Positions 32,856 to 41,141 of a DNA stretch of 64,000 nt are shown piece by piece. Both the position numbers and the translations under genes were made by a program. The stretch's first letter is position 1, and each line of letters opens with the position of its first letter. Origin of the DNA: Umezawaea sp042738955. Lineage in GTDB: Bacteria; Actinomycetota; Actinomycetes; Mycobacteriales; Pseudonocardiaceae. The notes beneath the pieces were generated by a model. It made no database searches. It was not told the origin of the DNA and worked only from the letters and a program-made list of their open reading frames with translations. The stretch spans positions 62,001 to 126,000 of the forward strand of contig NZ_JBHYHC010000006.1 of assembly GCF_042738955.1 (NCBI RefSeq). The letters run 5' to 3'.

Positions 32856-33962
32856 ATGACTGCCCTCCCCCTCGTCTTCGACGCACCCAAGCGCGGGCTT
32901 CCGCCGCGCCACCTGGCCGACCTCTCCGCCGAAGGGCGTCGAGAAGCCGTCGCCGCGCTGGGCGAAAAGCCCTTCCGGGCCGCGCAGCTGTCGAACCACT
33001 ACTTCGGCAGGCTCACGTCCGACCCGGACGCGATGACCGACATCCCGGCCGCCTCGCGCGCCGCGCTGGTCGCGGAACTCATGCCGCCGCTGTTCACCGA
33101 GATCCGCTCGGTGGCCTGCGACGACGGCACGACCCGCAAGACCCTGCTCAAGGCGCACGACGGCACGCTCGTGGAGAGCGTCCTCATGCGCTACCCGGAC
33201 CGCGCCACCCTGTGCATCTCCAGCCAGGCGGGCTGCGGCATGGCCTGCCCGTTCTGCGCCACCGGCCAGGGCGGCCTCCAGCGCAACCTGTCGACGGCGG
33301 AGATCGTCGACCAGGTCCGCCGCGGCGCCGCCGCGATGCGCGACGGCGAACTCCCCGGTGGTCCGGGGCGGCTGTCGAACATCGTGTTCATGGGCATGGG
33401 CGAGCCGCTGGCGAACTACAAGCGCGTGATCGAGGCCGTCCACCGCATCTGCGACCCGGCCCCCGACGGCCTGGGCATCTCGCAGCGGTCGGTGACGGTG
33501 TCCACGGTCGGGTTGGTGCCCGCGATCCGCAAGATGACCGAGGAAGGCCTGCACGTGCGGCTCGCGGTCTCGCTGCACACGCCGGACGACGAACTGCGCG
33601 ACACGCTGGTGCCGGTGAACACCCGGTGGAAGGTCGCCGAGGTCATGGAGGCGGCCCGCGGCTACGCGGACAAGACCGGCCGCCGCGTGTCGATCGAGTA
33701 CGCCCTGATCCGCGACATCAACGACCAGGGCTGGCGCGCCGACATGCTGGGCAAACTCCTCCGCAGGCACCTGGGCCCACTGGTCCACGTGAACCTGATC
33801 CCCCTGAACCCGACACCGGGCTCGAAGTGGGACGCCTCCCCGAAGCCCGTGGAACGCGAGTTCGTCCGCCGCGTCATCGCCCAAGGCGTGACCTGCACCG
33901 TCCGCGACACCCGCGGCCAGGAAATCGCCGCGGCCTGCGGGCAGTTGGCGGCCGAGGGCTGA
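32856..33962 (+). CDS. rlmN: 23S rRNA (adenine(2503)-C2)-methyltransferase RlmN
   Basis: RlmN is a radical-SAM enzyme that methylates A2503 of 23S rRNA and A37 of some tRNAs. The protein has 368 residues. The [4Fe-4S] motif is CGMACPFCATGQGG, preceded by LCISSQAGC. VFMGMGEPLANY, VTVSTVGLVPAI and RLAVSLHTPDDELRD follow. A C-terminal Cys in VTCTVRDTRGQEIAAACGQL is the catalytic acceptor region. The ATG lies 90 bp from the divergent PadR genes region. It is part of the conserved order cdsA...rlmN...dxr, here interrupted by four accessory genes. Confidence 0.96.
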   Translation: MTALPLVFDAPKRGLPPRHLADLSAEGRREAVAALGEKPFRAAQLSNHYFGRLTSDPDAMTDIPAASRAALVAELMPPLFTEIRSVACDDGTTRKTLLKAHDGTLVESVLMRYPDRATLCISSQAGCGMACPFCATGQGGLQRNLSTAEIVDQVRRGAAAMRDGELPGGPGRLSNIVFMGMGEPLANYKRVIEAVHRICDPAPDGLGISQRSVTVSTVGLVPAIRKMTEEGLHVRLAVSLHTPDDELRDTLVPVNTRWKVAEVMEAARGYADKTGRRVSIEYALIRDINDQGWRADMLGKLLRRHLGPLVHVNLIPLNPTPGSKWDASPKPVEREFVRRVIAQGVTCTVRDTRGQEIAAACGQLAAEG

Positions 33963-33998
33963 GTCCTCGCTTGTGTGTAGACGTGTGACAATGTGTGT

Positions 33999-34319
33999 GT
34001 GACTATTGGTCTGTGGTGGGACGATTCGCACACCGAGTACGTCGGTAAGCGCTCGGTTCGCTACCCGAGGGCTACCGACATCGATCTGGCCTGGACGTTG
34101 GAGGCGGCTGCCGATCCCCATCGGATCACCCGTGATCCGGATCCCAAGAGTCACTGGGGTGACATCCGGCTCATCGGTCACTCACCCTCGGCCGGGTTCG
34201 TGATCACGGTCATCATCGATCGGGTGGATCACTCGGGGATCAACGCTTGGAAGACCAACGGCGCCGACCTGCGGGCTTACCGGAACAAGCGCGAGGAAGG
34301 GGAGGTCCACCATGAATGA
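33999..34319 (+). CDS. small protein, possible BrnT-like toxin
   Basis: This 106-residue protein starts VTIGLWWDDSHTEYVGKRSV. The second half reads DIRLIGHSPSAGFVITVIID, then GINAWKTNGADLRAYRNK. This pattern (a beta-strand hairpin about IGHSPSG-like, then an Arg/Lys-rich end after an ALxAYR-like motif) recalls the BrnT/RelE-fold toxins. The resemblance is by eye and weak. I chose GTG 33999 because GACAAT (33987-33992) ends 7 nt before it, so the transcript is leaderless; a GTG at 33993 is also in frame. It overlaps the next gene by 8 bases, as toxin-antitoxin pairs often do. Confidence 0.55.
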   Translation: MTIGLWWDDSHTEYVGKRSVRYPRATDIDLAWTLEAAADPHRITRDPDPKSHWGDIRLIGHSPSAGFVITVIIDRVDHSGINAWKTNGADLRAYRNKREEGEVHHE

Positions 34320-34695
34320 GCCGATGACTCGTGACGAAGTGCTGGCGGGCATCAACCAGGAGATCGCCGAGCAGCGAGACGCCGCTGAGCACGAGGCCGA
34401 CCCGGCGAGGCGTGATCGGATGCTGAGGCACGCCAGGTCGCGCGCGGACCTCGCCGAGGAGGAAGCGGACGCGGTCGCCGCCGACATCGTCGAGAACGAG
34501 CAGGCAGCCCTGTCGTTGCGAGTTCCCGTTTCGCTGTCGATGGCGCTCAAGGCCCGTGCCGAAGCTGAGCGGATTCCCCTGTCGGCGTTGGTTCGGCGGA
34601 TGCTCACGCAGGCGCTCGAACAGCCGAGCAGTCCCGTGCTCACGGTCGAGCAGGTCGAGGAGATCGCGCGACGGGTGTACCGCGAGTCCGCCTGA
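34312..34695 (+). CDS. ribbon-helix-helix-like protein, possible antitoxin
   Basis: This 127-residue acidic, coiled-coil-prone protein has about 60 residues of Glu/Ala/Arg-rich helix. It is followed by LSLRVPVSLSMALKARAEAE and a helix PLSALVRRMLTQALEQ, which fits a ribbon-helix-helix DNA-binding fold (a beta-strand with alternate residues, then two helices). A second short helix ends the protein (VEQVEEIARRVYRES). GGAGG (34301-34305) lies 6 nt before the ATG. With the overlapping upstream gene it resembles a toxin-first module like BrnTA. A role as a plain regulator is the alternative. Confidence 0.6.
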   Translation: MNEPMTRDEVLAGINQEIAEQRDAAEHEADPARRDRMLRHARSRADLAEEEADAVAADIVENEQAALSLRVPVSLSMALKARAEAERIPLSALVRRMLTQALEQPSSPVLTVEQVEEIARRVYRESA

Positions 34696-34785
34696 GGTCG
34701 TTAGGGTCGCGAACGGTCTAACGGTGATCGGTTGCGGTTGGGCGTAATGGGCGAACGTGGATGGTTCTCGGGATAGCATCCGGGC

Positions 34786-36324
34786 GTGGCGGAGTCGACG
34801 AAGCTGGTTGCGGGTAGGTACCGCACGCTGCGGGAACTCGGTCGTGGGGGCATGGGTGTCGTCTGGTTGGCCGAGGACGTCATCATCGGGCGGCGGGTGG
34901 CGCTCAAGGAGTTGCGGACGTCCTCGCCGGTCGAAGCCGAACGGGTTCTGCGCGAGGCGCGGACCGCTGGGCGGTTGAACAGCCCGAACGTGGTCGGCGT
35001 GTACGACGTGATCATCGAGCACGGCGCCACGTACCTCGTGATGGAACTGGTGGAGGCGCCCACCCTCGCCGACGTGATGAAACGCCGCGGCGCGCTGCCC
35101 GCCGAGCAGGTGGTGTCGATCGGGCTGCACGTGCTCAGCGCGCTGGAAACCGCGCACGCGGCGGGGATCGTGCACCGGGACGTGAAGCCCAGCAACATCA
35201 TGGTGCTGCCCGACGGTGGGGCGAAGCTGGCGGACTTCGGCATCGCGCGGGCGATGGACGACCCGCGGCTCACGGCCACCGGCAGCATGATGGGCACCCC
35301 CGGCTACATGGCCCCGGAGCTGTTCAACGGCCAGGTGCCGTCGCCCGCGACGGACCTGTGGGCGTTGGGGGCGACGCTGTTCCACGCCGTCGAGGGCCGG
35401 TCGCCGTTCCTGCGCGACACGACGGCGTCGACGATGCACGCGGTCCTCTACGAGCCGCCGGTGTTGAAGCACGGGACCGGGCCGTTGGGCGCGGTGATCA
35501 TGCGGCTGCTGACCCGCGCGGTCGACAACCGGCCGACCGCCGCGCAGGTGCGGGAGATGCTGCGCAAACCCGGCGAGCCGGAGACGGTGTACCTCGAACC
35601 CGTCACGTCCTACGCGACCAAGCCGGTGGACACGCCGCCGTGGGCCGACGACGAGCCCGTCGAGGAGAAACCCAGGCGCCGCAAGTGGTTCGTGGTGGCG
35701 GGGGTCGCCGTCGCGCTCGTGCTCGCCGGGGTGTTCCTGCTCAAGCCCACGAACGGCGGTGACGCGCTGCCCGCGCCGAGCCCGACCACCTCGTCGTCCA
35801 CCGCCCCGTCGACCGAGACCACGTCGAGCAGCAGCGCGCCTTCCAGCGAATCGGTCGCCCCCACGACGTCCGTCACGCCGTCCACGGTGACCGTCACCAA
35901 GGAACCCGATCCGCCGGTGGTGACCACCACGTCCGCGGTGAAGCCACCGCCGGAAGCCGTTGCGCTGCAACGCTTCCGCAACGCGGCGGGCTTCCACTAC
36001 ACCGGGTCGGCGAAGGTCGCGCCGCCCGTCGGGTTCACCGTGGAGGGCGGCATCGGCAAGCTGCTCGCCAACGCCGACCCCGGCACGAAACCCCTGTACT
36101 CGTGCGCCATCAAGAACTCGCAGGACCGCATGTCGTCGCTGGCCTCGAACTGCGAGGGCCAGACCGTGTACGGCCTGCTGGGGTACGTCCTGGCGGAGAA
36201 GCCCGCCGACCTGCCCTCGCTGCCGCTGTTCCGCTGCGTGACGGGCAGCCAGCACTTCGACTCCGTCACCACCGACTGCGAGGGCCAGACCGTCGAGTTC
36301 CAGTACGGCTGGGTGCTGACCTAG
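34786..36324 (+). CDS. membrane Ser/Thr protein kinase (PknB-like) with extracellular Cys repeats
   Basis: This 512-residue protein has an N-terminal kinase domain: the P-loop LGRGGMGVVWLAED, VALKEL with the catalytic Lys, IVHRDVKPSNIM, ADFGIARAMDD and the activation segment TGSMMGTPGYMAPEL. A membrane helix (WFVVAGVAVALVLAGVFLL) lies near residues 303-322. A Ser/Thr/Pro linker of about 70 residues comes next. The exterior then has two similar blocks ending in CEGQTV, LYSCAIKNSQ...NCEGQTVY and LFRCVTGSQH...DCEGQTVE. No PASTA domains are present. TAGCAT (34774-34779) ends 7 nt before the GTG. The ligand of the exterior domain is unknown. Confidence 0.92.
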   Translation: MAESTKLVAGRYRTLRELGRGGMGVVWLAEDVIIGRRVALKELRTSSPVEAERVLREARTAGRLNSPNVVGVYDVIIEHGATYLVMELVEAPTLADVMKRRGALPAEQVVSIGLHVLSALETAHAAGIVHRDVKPSNIMVLPDGGAKLADFGIARAMDDPRLTATGSMMGTPGYMAPELFNGQVPSPATDLWALGATLFHAVEGRSPFLRDTTASTMHAVLYEPPVLKHGTGPLGAVIMRLLTRAVDNRPTAAQVREMLRKPGEPETVYLEPVTSYATKPVDTPPWADDEPVEEKPRRRKWFVVAGVAVALVLAGVFLLKPTNGGDALPAPSPTTSSSTAPSTETTSSSSAPSSESVAPTTSVTPSTVTVTKEPDPPVVTTTSAVKPPPEAVALQRFRNAAGFHYTGSAKVAPPVGFTVEGGIGKLLANADPGTKPLYSCAIKNSQDRMSSLASNCEGQTVYGLLGYVLAEKPADLPSLPLFRCVTGSQHFDSVTTDCEGQTVEFQYGWVLT

Positions 36325-36809
36325 ACGACCTCGTCGAGCTTCCCGGTCGCGACGTCGAACACGAACCCGCGCACGGAGTCCTTCACCGGGATGTACGGGC
36401 TGTTCCTGATCCGCTGGACGGACTGGCGCACGTCCTCGTCGAGGTCGCTGAACGCCTCGGCGGCCCACGCGGGCTTGGAGCCGACCTCGTCCTGGATGGA
36501 CCGCTTGAACTCGTCGTCGGTGAAGGTCAGCATCCCGCAGTCGGTGTGGTGGATCAGGACGATCTCCCGCGTGCCGAGCAGCCGCTGGCTGATGGCGAGC
36601 GAGCGGATCTCGTCCTCGGTCACGACGCCGCCCGCGTTGCGGATGACGTGCGCCTCGCCCTCGTTGAGGCCGAGCACCCGGTAGACGTCGATCCGCGCGT
36701 CCATGCACGCCAGGATCGCGATGTGCTTGGCGGGCGGCAGGGGGAGCGGGCCGCTGAACTGCGCGACGTAGGCGGCGTTGTTGGCGAGGAGCTCATCGGT
36801 TACGGACAT
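36321..36809 (-). CDS. beta-class carbonic anhydrase
   Basis: This zinc enzyme interconverts CO2 and bicarbonate. The protein has 162 residues. The active-site motifs are ILACMDARIDVYRVLG (zinc Cys, Asp-Arg dyad) and VLIHHTDCGML (zinc His and Cys), with NAGGVVTEDEIRSLAIS between. The family start SVTDELLANNAAYV sets ATG 36809. An ATG at 36836 follows an AACTGT box (36849-36844) and could give a leaderless longer form. Its stop codon shares the CTAG with the convergent kinase gene. Confidence 0.93.
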   Translation of the reverse strand: MSVTDELLANNAAYVAQFSGPLPLPPAKHIAILACMDARIDVYRVLGLNEGEAHVIRNAGGVVTEDEIRSLAISQRLLGTREIVLIHHTDCGMLTFTDDEFKRSIQDEVGSKPAWAAEAFSDLDEDVRQSVQRIRNSPYIPVKDSVRGFVFDVATGKLDEVV

Positions 36810-36883
36810 GGCGCGAGTCAACTGCCGCATGCGCATACCCGCAACAGTTCCCAGTAAGTGGGAGACGACCGAAAAAAACCTGA

Positions 36884-37285
36884 TCAGCGCACCGGTGAGG
36901 GGTCCAGATCGGCGGTCTCGTCGTAGTCGGCGCGGGCCGTCTGGATCAGGTCGATGTGCTGTTCCGACCACGTCCGCAGCGCGCTGAGCGGCGCAACCAG
37001 GCTGCGGCCGAGTGGCGTCAGCTCGTACTCCACCCGCAGCGGCACGGTGGGGTACACCGTTCGGGTGATCAGTCCGTCGCGGGTCAACGCGCGCAGGGTC
37101 TGGGTGAGCATCTTCTGGGTGATGCCCTCGACCTTGCGGCGCACCTCGCCGAACCGCTGCGGCCCGTCTTCGAGCGCGCCGATCGCGAGCGCGGTCCACT
37201 TGCTCGCGACCATGTCCAGCACCTCGCGGCACGGGCACTGCTTGAGGTAGACGTCACGGACGTCAGGGGTGCAGGATGTGTCCAC
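36884..37285 (-). CDS. HxlR family transcriptional regulator
   Basis: This 133-residue winged-helix regulator contains CPCREVLDMVASKWTALAIG, RFGEVRRKVEGITQKMLTQT and LRALTRDGLITRTVYPTVPL followed by VEYELTPLG, the standard HxlR signature. A Cys pair at QCPCREV sits where several HxlR members sense electrophiles or disulfide stress, so it may respond to reactive species. TAGAAC (37297-37292) ends 7 nt before GTG 37285. It is divergent from an NADPH quinone-reductase-like gene across 100 bp that holds a palindrome, a typical HxlR-target arrangement. Confidence 0.9.
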   Translation of the reverse strand: MDTSCTPDVRDVYLKQCPCREVLDMVASKWTALAIGALEDGPQRFGEVRRKVEGITQKMLTQTLRALTRDGLITRTVYPTVPLRVEYELTPLGRSLVAPLSALRTWSEQHIDLIQTARADYDETADLDPSPVR

Positions 37286-37336
37286 GATGGTGTTCTACCA
37301 CGTCACGGGTAGTTTCCCTGGGGTACCTAGGGAGGA

Positions 37337-37351
37337 AATTAGTGCCTAATT
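37337..37351. promoter_or_regulatory. candidate HxlR operator
   Basis: AATTAG (37337-37342), 3 nt and CTAATT (37346-37351) form a perfect inverted repeat in the gap between the divergent HxlR and oxidoreductase genes. It lies about 35-49 bp upstream of the oxidoreductase start, over its -35 region. Confidence 0.5.
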
Positions 37352-37385
37352 GCGAACAGGTACCAGGTATCCGACCATTGTGGAC

Positions 37386-38330
37386 ATGAAGGCAATCACG
37401 CAGCAGACGTTCGGCGGGCCGGAAGTCCTCGTCGTGTCCGAGGTCGACCGCCCCACCCCGATCCAGACCGAGGTCCTGGTCCGGGTGCACGCCGCGGGCG
37501 TCAACCCCGTCGACTGGAAGTCCCGCGCGGGCGGTGGCATGGCCGGGGTCCTGGGCGACCCGCCGTTCATCCTCGGCTGGGACGTGTCCGGGGTCGTCGA
37601 GGAGGTCGGGTTCGGCGTCACCACGGTCAAGCCGGGTGACGAGGTCTACGGGATGCCGTGGTTCCCGCGCGCGGCCTCGGCCTACGCCGAGTACGTGACC
37701 GCGCCGTCCCGGCACTTCGCGCTCAAGCCCGCCAACATCTCCCACGTCGAGGCGGCGGCGCTGCCGCTGGCCGTGCTCACGGCGTGGCAGGCGCTGGTCG
37801 ACACGGCGCACGTGAGCGCCGGGCAGCGGGTGCTGGTGCACGCCGCGGCCGGTGGCGTCGGGCACCTGGCGGTGCAGATCGCGAAGGCCAAGGGCGCGTA
37901 CGTGATCGGCACGGCCAGCGCCGGGAAGCACGAGTTCCTCAAGTCCATCGGGGCCGACGAGGTCGTGGACTACACGGCCGTGCGGTTCGAGGACGTCGTG
38001 TCCGACGTGGACGTCGTGATCGACCTGGTCGGCGGCGACAACGCGATCCGGTCCGTTGGGGTGCTCAAGCCGGGCGGGATCCTGGTGGCCGTCCCCAGCG
38101 GGCTCCAGGAGGGGGTGGCCGAGGCCGCCGCGAAGGCCGGGGTACGGTCCTCGGCGTTCCTCGTCGAGCCGGACGGCGCCGCGCTGACCGAGATCGCCGG
38201 GCTCGTGGCCGACGGGAAGATCAAGGTGCGGATCGAGGCCGTGCTCCCGCTGGAGGACGCCGGGAAGGCCCACGAACTGGGTGAGGCGGGACGCAGCACC
38301 GGGAAGATCGTGCTGTCCGTCGTGGAGTGA
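37386..38330 (+). CDS. NADP-dependent oxidoreductase (quinone reductase-like, MDR family)
   Basis: This 314-residue medium-chain dehydrogenase/reductase is of the zinc-free quinone oxidoreductase type. The N-terminal GroES-like domain has TEVLVRVHAAGVNPVDWKSR. The nucleotide fold has VLVHAAAGGVGHLAVQIAKA, GTASAGKHEFLKSIGADEV and DLVGG. The end is VEAVLPLEDAGKAHELGEAG-like, as in the family. The structural zinc cysteines are absent. It is divergently paired with an HxlR regulator, which often controls such reductases in response to quinones or electrophiles. ATG 37386 is preceded by an in-frame GTG at 37380. Confidence 0.92.
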   Translation: MKAITQQTFGGPEVLVVSEVDRPTPIQTEVLVRVHAAGVNPVDWKSRAGGGMAGVLGDPPFILGWDVSGVVEEVGFGVTTVKPGDEVYGMPWFPRAASAYAEYVTAPSRHFALKPANISHVEAAALPLAVLTAWQALVDTAHVSAGQRVLVHAAAGGVGHLAVQIAKAKGAYVIGTASAGKHEFLKSIGADEVVDYTAVRFEDVVSDVDVVIDLVGGDNAIRSVGVLKPGGILVAVPSGLQEGVAEAAAKAGVRSSAFLVEPDGAALTEIAGLVADGKIKVRIEAVLPLEDAGKAHELGEAGRSTGKIVLSVVE

Positions 38331-38372
38331 GCGCGGGGGCGGGTCCGGTGGCCGGGCCCGCCCAACGGCGTC

Positions 38373-38639
38373 CTAGCGGCGCCAGGACGTGCGGCTGCGG
38401 ACCTGGTCGCGGACCAGCATCGCGATCATCGCGATGCCGATGAGGACGAGGAACAGGTTCTCGGTGCGACCGTGGTGGTTGCCGATGAGGAGACCGAAGA
38501 CGCCGACCGTGGAGGCCCAGCCCGCGATGCGGGTGGCCTTCGGGAACGACCCGTGCCAACCCCACTCGGCGGACGGCTCGTCGTGGACGTCGACAGCGGG
38601 ACGCTTGTCCAGCTCCGAAGACGAAGACACAGCTGCCAC
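38373..38639 (-). CDS. DUF2631 domain-containing small membrane protein
   Basis: This 88-residue protein is of the actinobacterial DUF2631 family, commonly found between rlmN and dxr. The core is PSAEWGWHGSFPKATRIAGW, followed by two hydrophobic helices (TVGVFGLLIGN; FLVLIGIAMIAMLV) and a basic tail RDQVRSRTSWRR. I chose GTG 38639 because AGAAGG lies just upstream; GTG 38630 is an alternative. The function is unknown. A much longer open frame continues on the same strand but reads through the divergent kinase gene. Confidence 0.88.
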   Translation of the reverse strand: MAAVSSSSELDKRPAVDVHDEPSAEWGWHGSFPKATRIAGWASTVGVFGLLIGNHHGRTENLFLVLIGIAMIAMLVRDQVRSRTSWRR

Positions 38640-38783
38640 GACCCTTCTGATCCGGTGTTCCGCGAAGATTTTCGCACACGGGTCCGGGTGGGACCGGTCG
38701 GGTCGACGAGTCAACTTTCGTCGTCCGCCGAAGCGACAAACGTCCGCCGACAGGACCACCCCTGATCTCGTACGTTGAGGGGT

Positions 38784-40430
38784 GTGACCACCGTCGTGCA
38801 CCGCTTCCTGCCCGAACTCGCCGGGGTCCGGGAGTGGCCGTCGGCCTACCTCCGGGACACCGCCGAGCGGATCAGGGGCGTCACGAAGTGGCGGCTCGGC
38901 TGCGAGGTGTTCGGGCTCGTCTGGGTGCTGCTGCTCGACCTGCTGCCCGGCTGGCTGAGCGACCAGCACCCGTCCGGGATGGCGCTGGTGGGGATGGTGG
39001 TGCTGTTCACCGCCCTCTACCTGCTCCGGTTGACGTTCCCGGCGACCACGTTGCTCGTCGCGCTGCTGGTGGTGTTCGGCGCGGACAACGGCGGCATCAC
39101 GCTGATGGTGGTCGTGGCGTACGCGGCGGGCTACCGGATCGTGTCGTGGCAGCGGGCGCTGCTGACCGCCGTCGTCGGGCTCGCGCTGCACATGCTCCAG
39201 TGGGAGGGCGGGGTTCCGGGGCTCAGCGGGTTCCTCGGGTCGTTCGTGATGCTGACCGTCTACGGGATGGTCGTCGCGCTGCCGTTCCTGGTCGGCCGCT
39301 ACATCGCCCAGCGCAACGCGCTCGTGGCCGCGTTGCAGGAGCGCGAGGAGCGGATGCGGCGCGAGCGGGCGATGCTGACGCGGCAGGTCCGCCTGCGCGA
39401 GCGCAACCGGATCGCCCAGGACATGCACGACAGCCTGGGCCACCGGCTGAGCCTGATCTCCGTGCACGCGGGCGCGTTGGCGCTCGACGGCGAACTGGGG
39501 GAGAAGCAGCGCGAGGCCGTGCAGGTGCTGCGCAGCGCCGCCCTGACCGGGATGGAGGAGTTGCGCGGGGTCATCGGGGTGCTGCGGCGCGACGACCCGC
39601 CGGAGGAGGACCTGGCGCGGCGCACGGTCGAGGCGATCGACGAGCTGGTCGACGGGGCCAGGCGGGCGGGCGTGCGGGTCAGCCTGGTGCGCGGCGGCCA
39701 GCCGTGCCCGCTGCCGTCGAAGGTGAGCCACGCGGCGTACCGGGTGGCGCAGGAGGGGCTGACCAACGCGAACAAGCACGCGCCGGGGGCGAGCGTGCAG
39801 GTGACGGTGAAGTACGAGCCGGACGCGCTGGTGGTCGAGGTGCGCAACAACCCGCCGCGCGCCGGGTTCGTGGTCGGGGGGCCGGGGGTCGGGCTGATCG
39901 GCCTGGGGGAGCGGGTGCGGGTCGCCGGGGGGCTGCTGCACGTGGGGCCGTTGCCCGCCGGGGGTTTCCGGATCGCGGCCGTGCTGCCGTACGAGGACAC
40001 GACGGTCGCCGAGGAGCCCGACGACAGCGACGAGGTGCGGGTCGCGGAGTCCGCGATGGGCCGCTCCAGCGTGCGCAAGTGGGCCGGGGTCGGGTCGATC
40101 ATCGCCGCCGGGCTGGTGGTGCTCGTTGTGGTCGGCGGCTACACGTGGATCGGCATCCAGCCGGTGACGAACGTGGTGCAGAAGTCCTTCTACGACTCGG
40201 TGTACCTCGGCCAGCCGGAGAGCGAGGTGCGGGCGCACCTCAAGAGCGGGGGGACGGCCGCGTCGATCGGCGACCTGCGGGACAAGTCGGCTCCCGAACC
40301 GCCCGGCTCGGTGTGCGAATACCGTCTGTCGGACCAGCAGACCTACACCTCGGGCGGCCAACTGGTCCTGCGCTTCTGCTTCGCGGGCGGCAAGGTCGTC
40401 GAGAAGAACTCCCACGTGCAAAGGATCTGA
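38784..40430 (+). CDS. sensor histidine kinase (HisKA_3 type) with extra C-terminal membrane domain
   Basis: This 548-residue protein has an N-terminal sensor with about six membrane helices, a coiled segment, and the HisKA_3 box RNRIAQDMHDSLGHRLSL with the phosphorylated His215. An HATPase domain follows (YRVAQEGLTNANKHAPG; GVGLIGLGERVRVAGG). Unusually, another membrane helix comes after the ATPase (GVGSIIAAGLVVLVVVGGY, near residues 435-455). It leads to a 90-residue, probably extracytoplasmic domain with two Cys (VCEYRL; LRFCFAGGK). TACGTT (38771-38776) ends 8 nt before GTG 38784. The partner regulator begins right after the stop. Confidence 0.92.
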   Translation: MTTVVHRFLPELAGVREWPSAYLRDTAERIRGVTKWRLGCEVFGLVWVLLLDLLPGWLSDQHPSGMALVGMVVLFTALYLLRLTFPATTLLVALLVVFGADNGGITLMVVVAYAAGYRIVSWQRALLTAVVGLALHMLQWEGGVPGLSGFLGSFVMLTVYGMVVALPFLVGRYIAQRNALVAALQEREERMRRERAMLTRQVRLRERNRIAQDMHDSLGHRLSLISVHAGALALDGELGEKQREAVQVLRSAALTGMEELRGVIGVLRRDDPPEEDLARRTVEAIDELVDGARRAGVRVSLVRGGQPCPLPSKVSHAAYRVAQEGLTNANKHAPGASVQVTVKYEPDALVVEVRNNPPRAGFVVGGPGVGLIGLGERVRVAGGLLHVGPLPAGGFRIAAVLPYEDTTVAEEPDDSDEVRVAESAMGRSSVRKWAGVGSIIAAGLVVLVVVGGYTWIGIQPVTNVVQKSFYDSVYLGQPESEVRAHLKSGGTAASIGDLRDKSAPEPPGSVCEYRLSDQQTYTSGGQLVLRFCFAGGKVVEKNSHVQRI

Positions 40431-41087
40431 GTGACCGTGATCCGGGTCTTGATCGCCGATGACGAACCGCTCATGAGGGCGGGCATCAAGGCCATCCTCG
40501 GCACCGCCGACGACATCGAGCTGGTCGCCGAGGCCGGTGACGGGCGGGAAGCGGTGCGGATCGCGCTCGAGCGCCGCGTCGACGTGGCCGTGCTCGACAT
40601 CCGGATGCCGCGGATGGACGGGCTCGCCGCGGCCCGTGAGCTGAAGTCCGTCGCGCCGACCGTGCGGGTGGTGATGCTGACCACCTTCGGCGAGGACGAC
40701 AACATCGTGCGGGCGCTGTCCGACGGGGCCGCGGGGTTCCTGCTGAAGGACTCCGCGCCGGAGGAGCTGCTGCGGGCCGTGCGCGCGGTGCACAGCGGCG
40801 AGGCGTACCTGTCGCCGATGGTGACGAGCCGGGTGGTCGGGATGGTCGCGCACGCCGGGCAGCCGCGGCGGCAGGAGGCCAAGCGGCAGGTCGAGGGGCT
40901 GACCGAGCGCGAGGTCGAGGTCCTGGCCCTGCTGGGGCTGGGGATGTCCAACGCCGACGTGGGCCAGCGGCTGCACATGAGCGAGGCGACCGTGAAGACG
41001 TACGTGAGCAGGCTGCTGGCGAAGCTCGGGCTCACCAACCGGGTGCAGGCCGCGCTGCTGGCCAGGGACGCCGGGCTGGCGGGCTGA
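40431..41087 (+). CDS. LuxR/NarL-type response regulator
   Basis: This 218-residue response regulator has a receiver domain RVLIADDEPLMRAGIKAIL with the phosphoacceptor Asp56 in VAVLDIRMPRMDG and the conserved Lys in GFLLKDSAPEELL. The C-terminal LuxR helix-turn-helix is LTEREVEVLALLGLGMSNAD and MSEATVKTYVSRLLAKLGL. It begins at the base after the kinase stop (TGAGTG), so the pair is translationally coupled. The target genes are unknown; the nearest gene downstream is on the other strand. Confidence 0.96.
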   Translation: MTVIRVLIADDEPLMRAGIKAILGTADDIELVAEAGDGREAVRIALERRVDVAVLDIRMPRMDGLAAARELKSVAPTVRVVMLTTFGEDDNIVRALSDGAAGFLLKDSAPEELLRAVRAVHSGEAYLSPMVTSRVVGMVAHAGQPRRQEAKRQVEGLTEREVEVLALLGLGMSNADVGQRLHMSEATVKTYVSRLLAKLGLTNRVQAALLARDAGLAG

Positions 41088-41093
41088 GAACGC

Positions 41094-41127
41094 GAAGAGG
41101 GCCGCCCCTGTGGGGACGGCCCTCTTC
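41094..41127. terminator. bidirectional hairpin after the two-component system
   Basis: An 11-bp stem (41094-41104 with 41117-41127) extends to about 14 bp and lies between the convergent response regulator and GlsB-like genes. Confidence 0.75.
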
Positions 41128-41141
41128 CACGTGGTGGGAGG

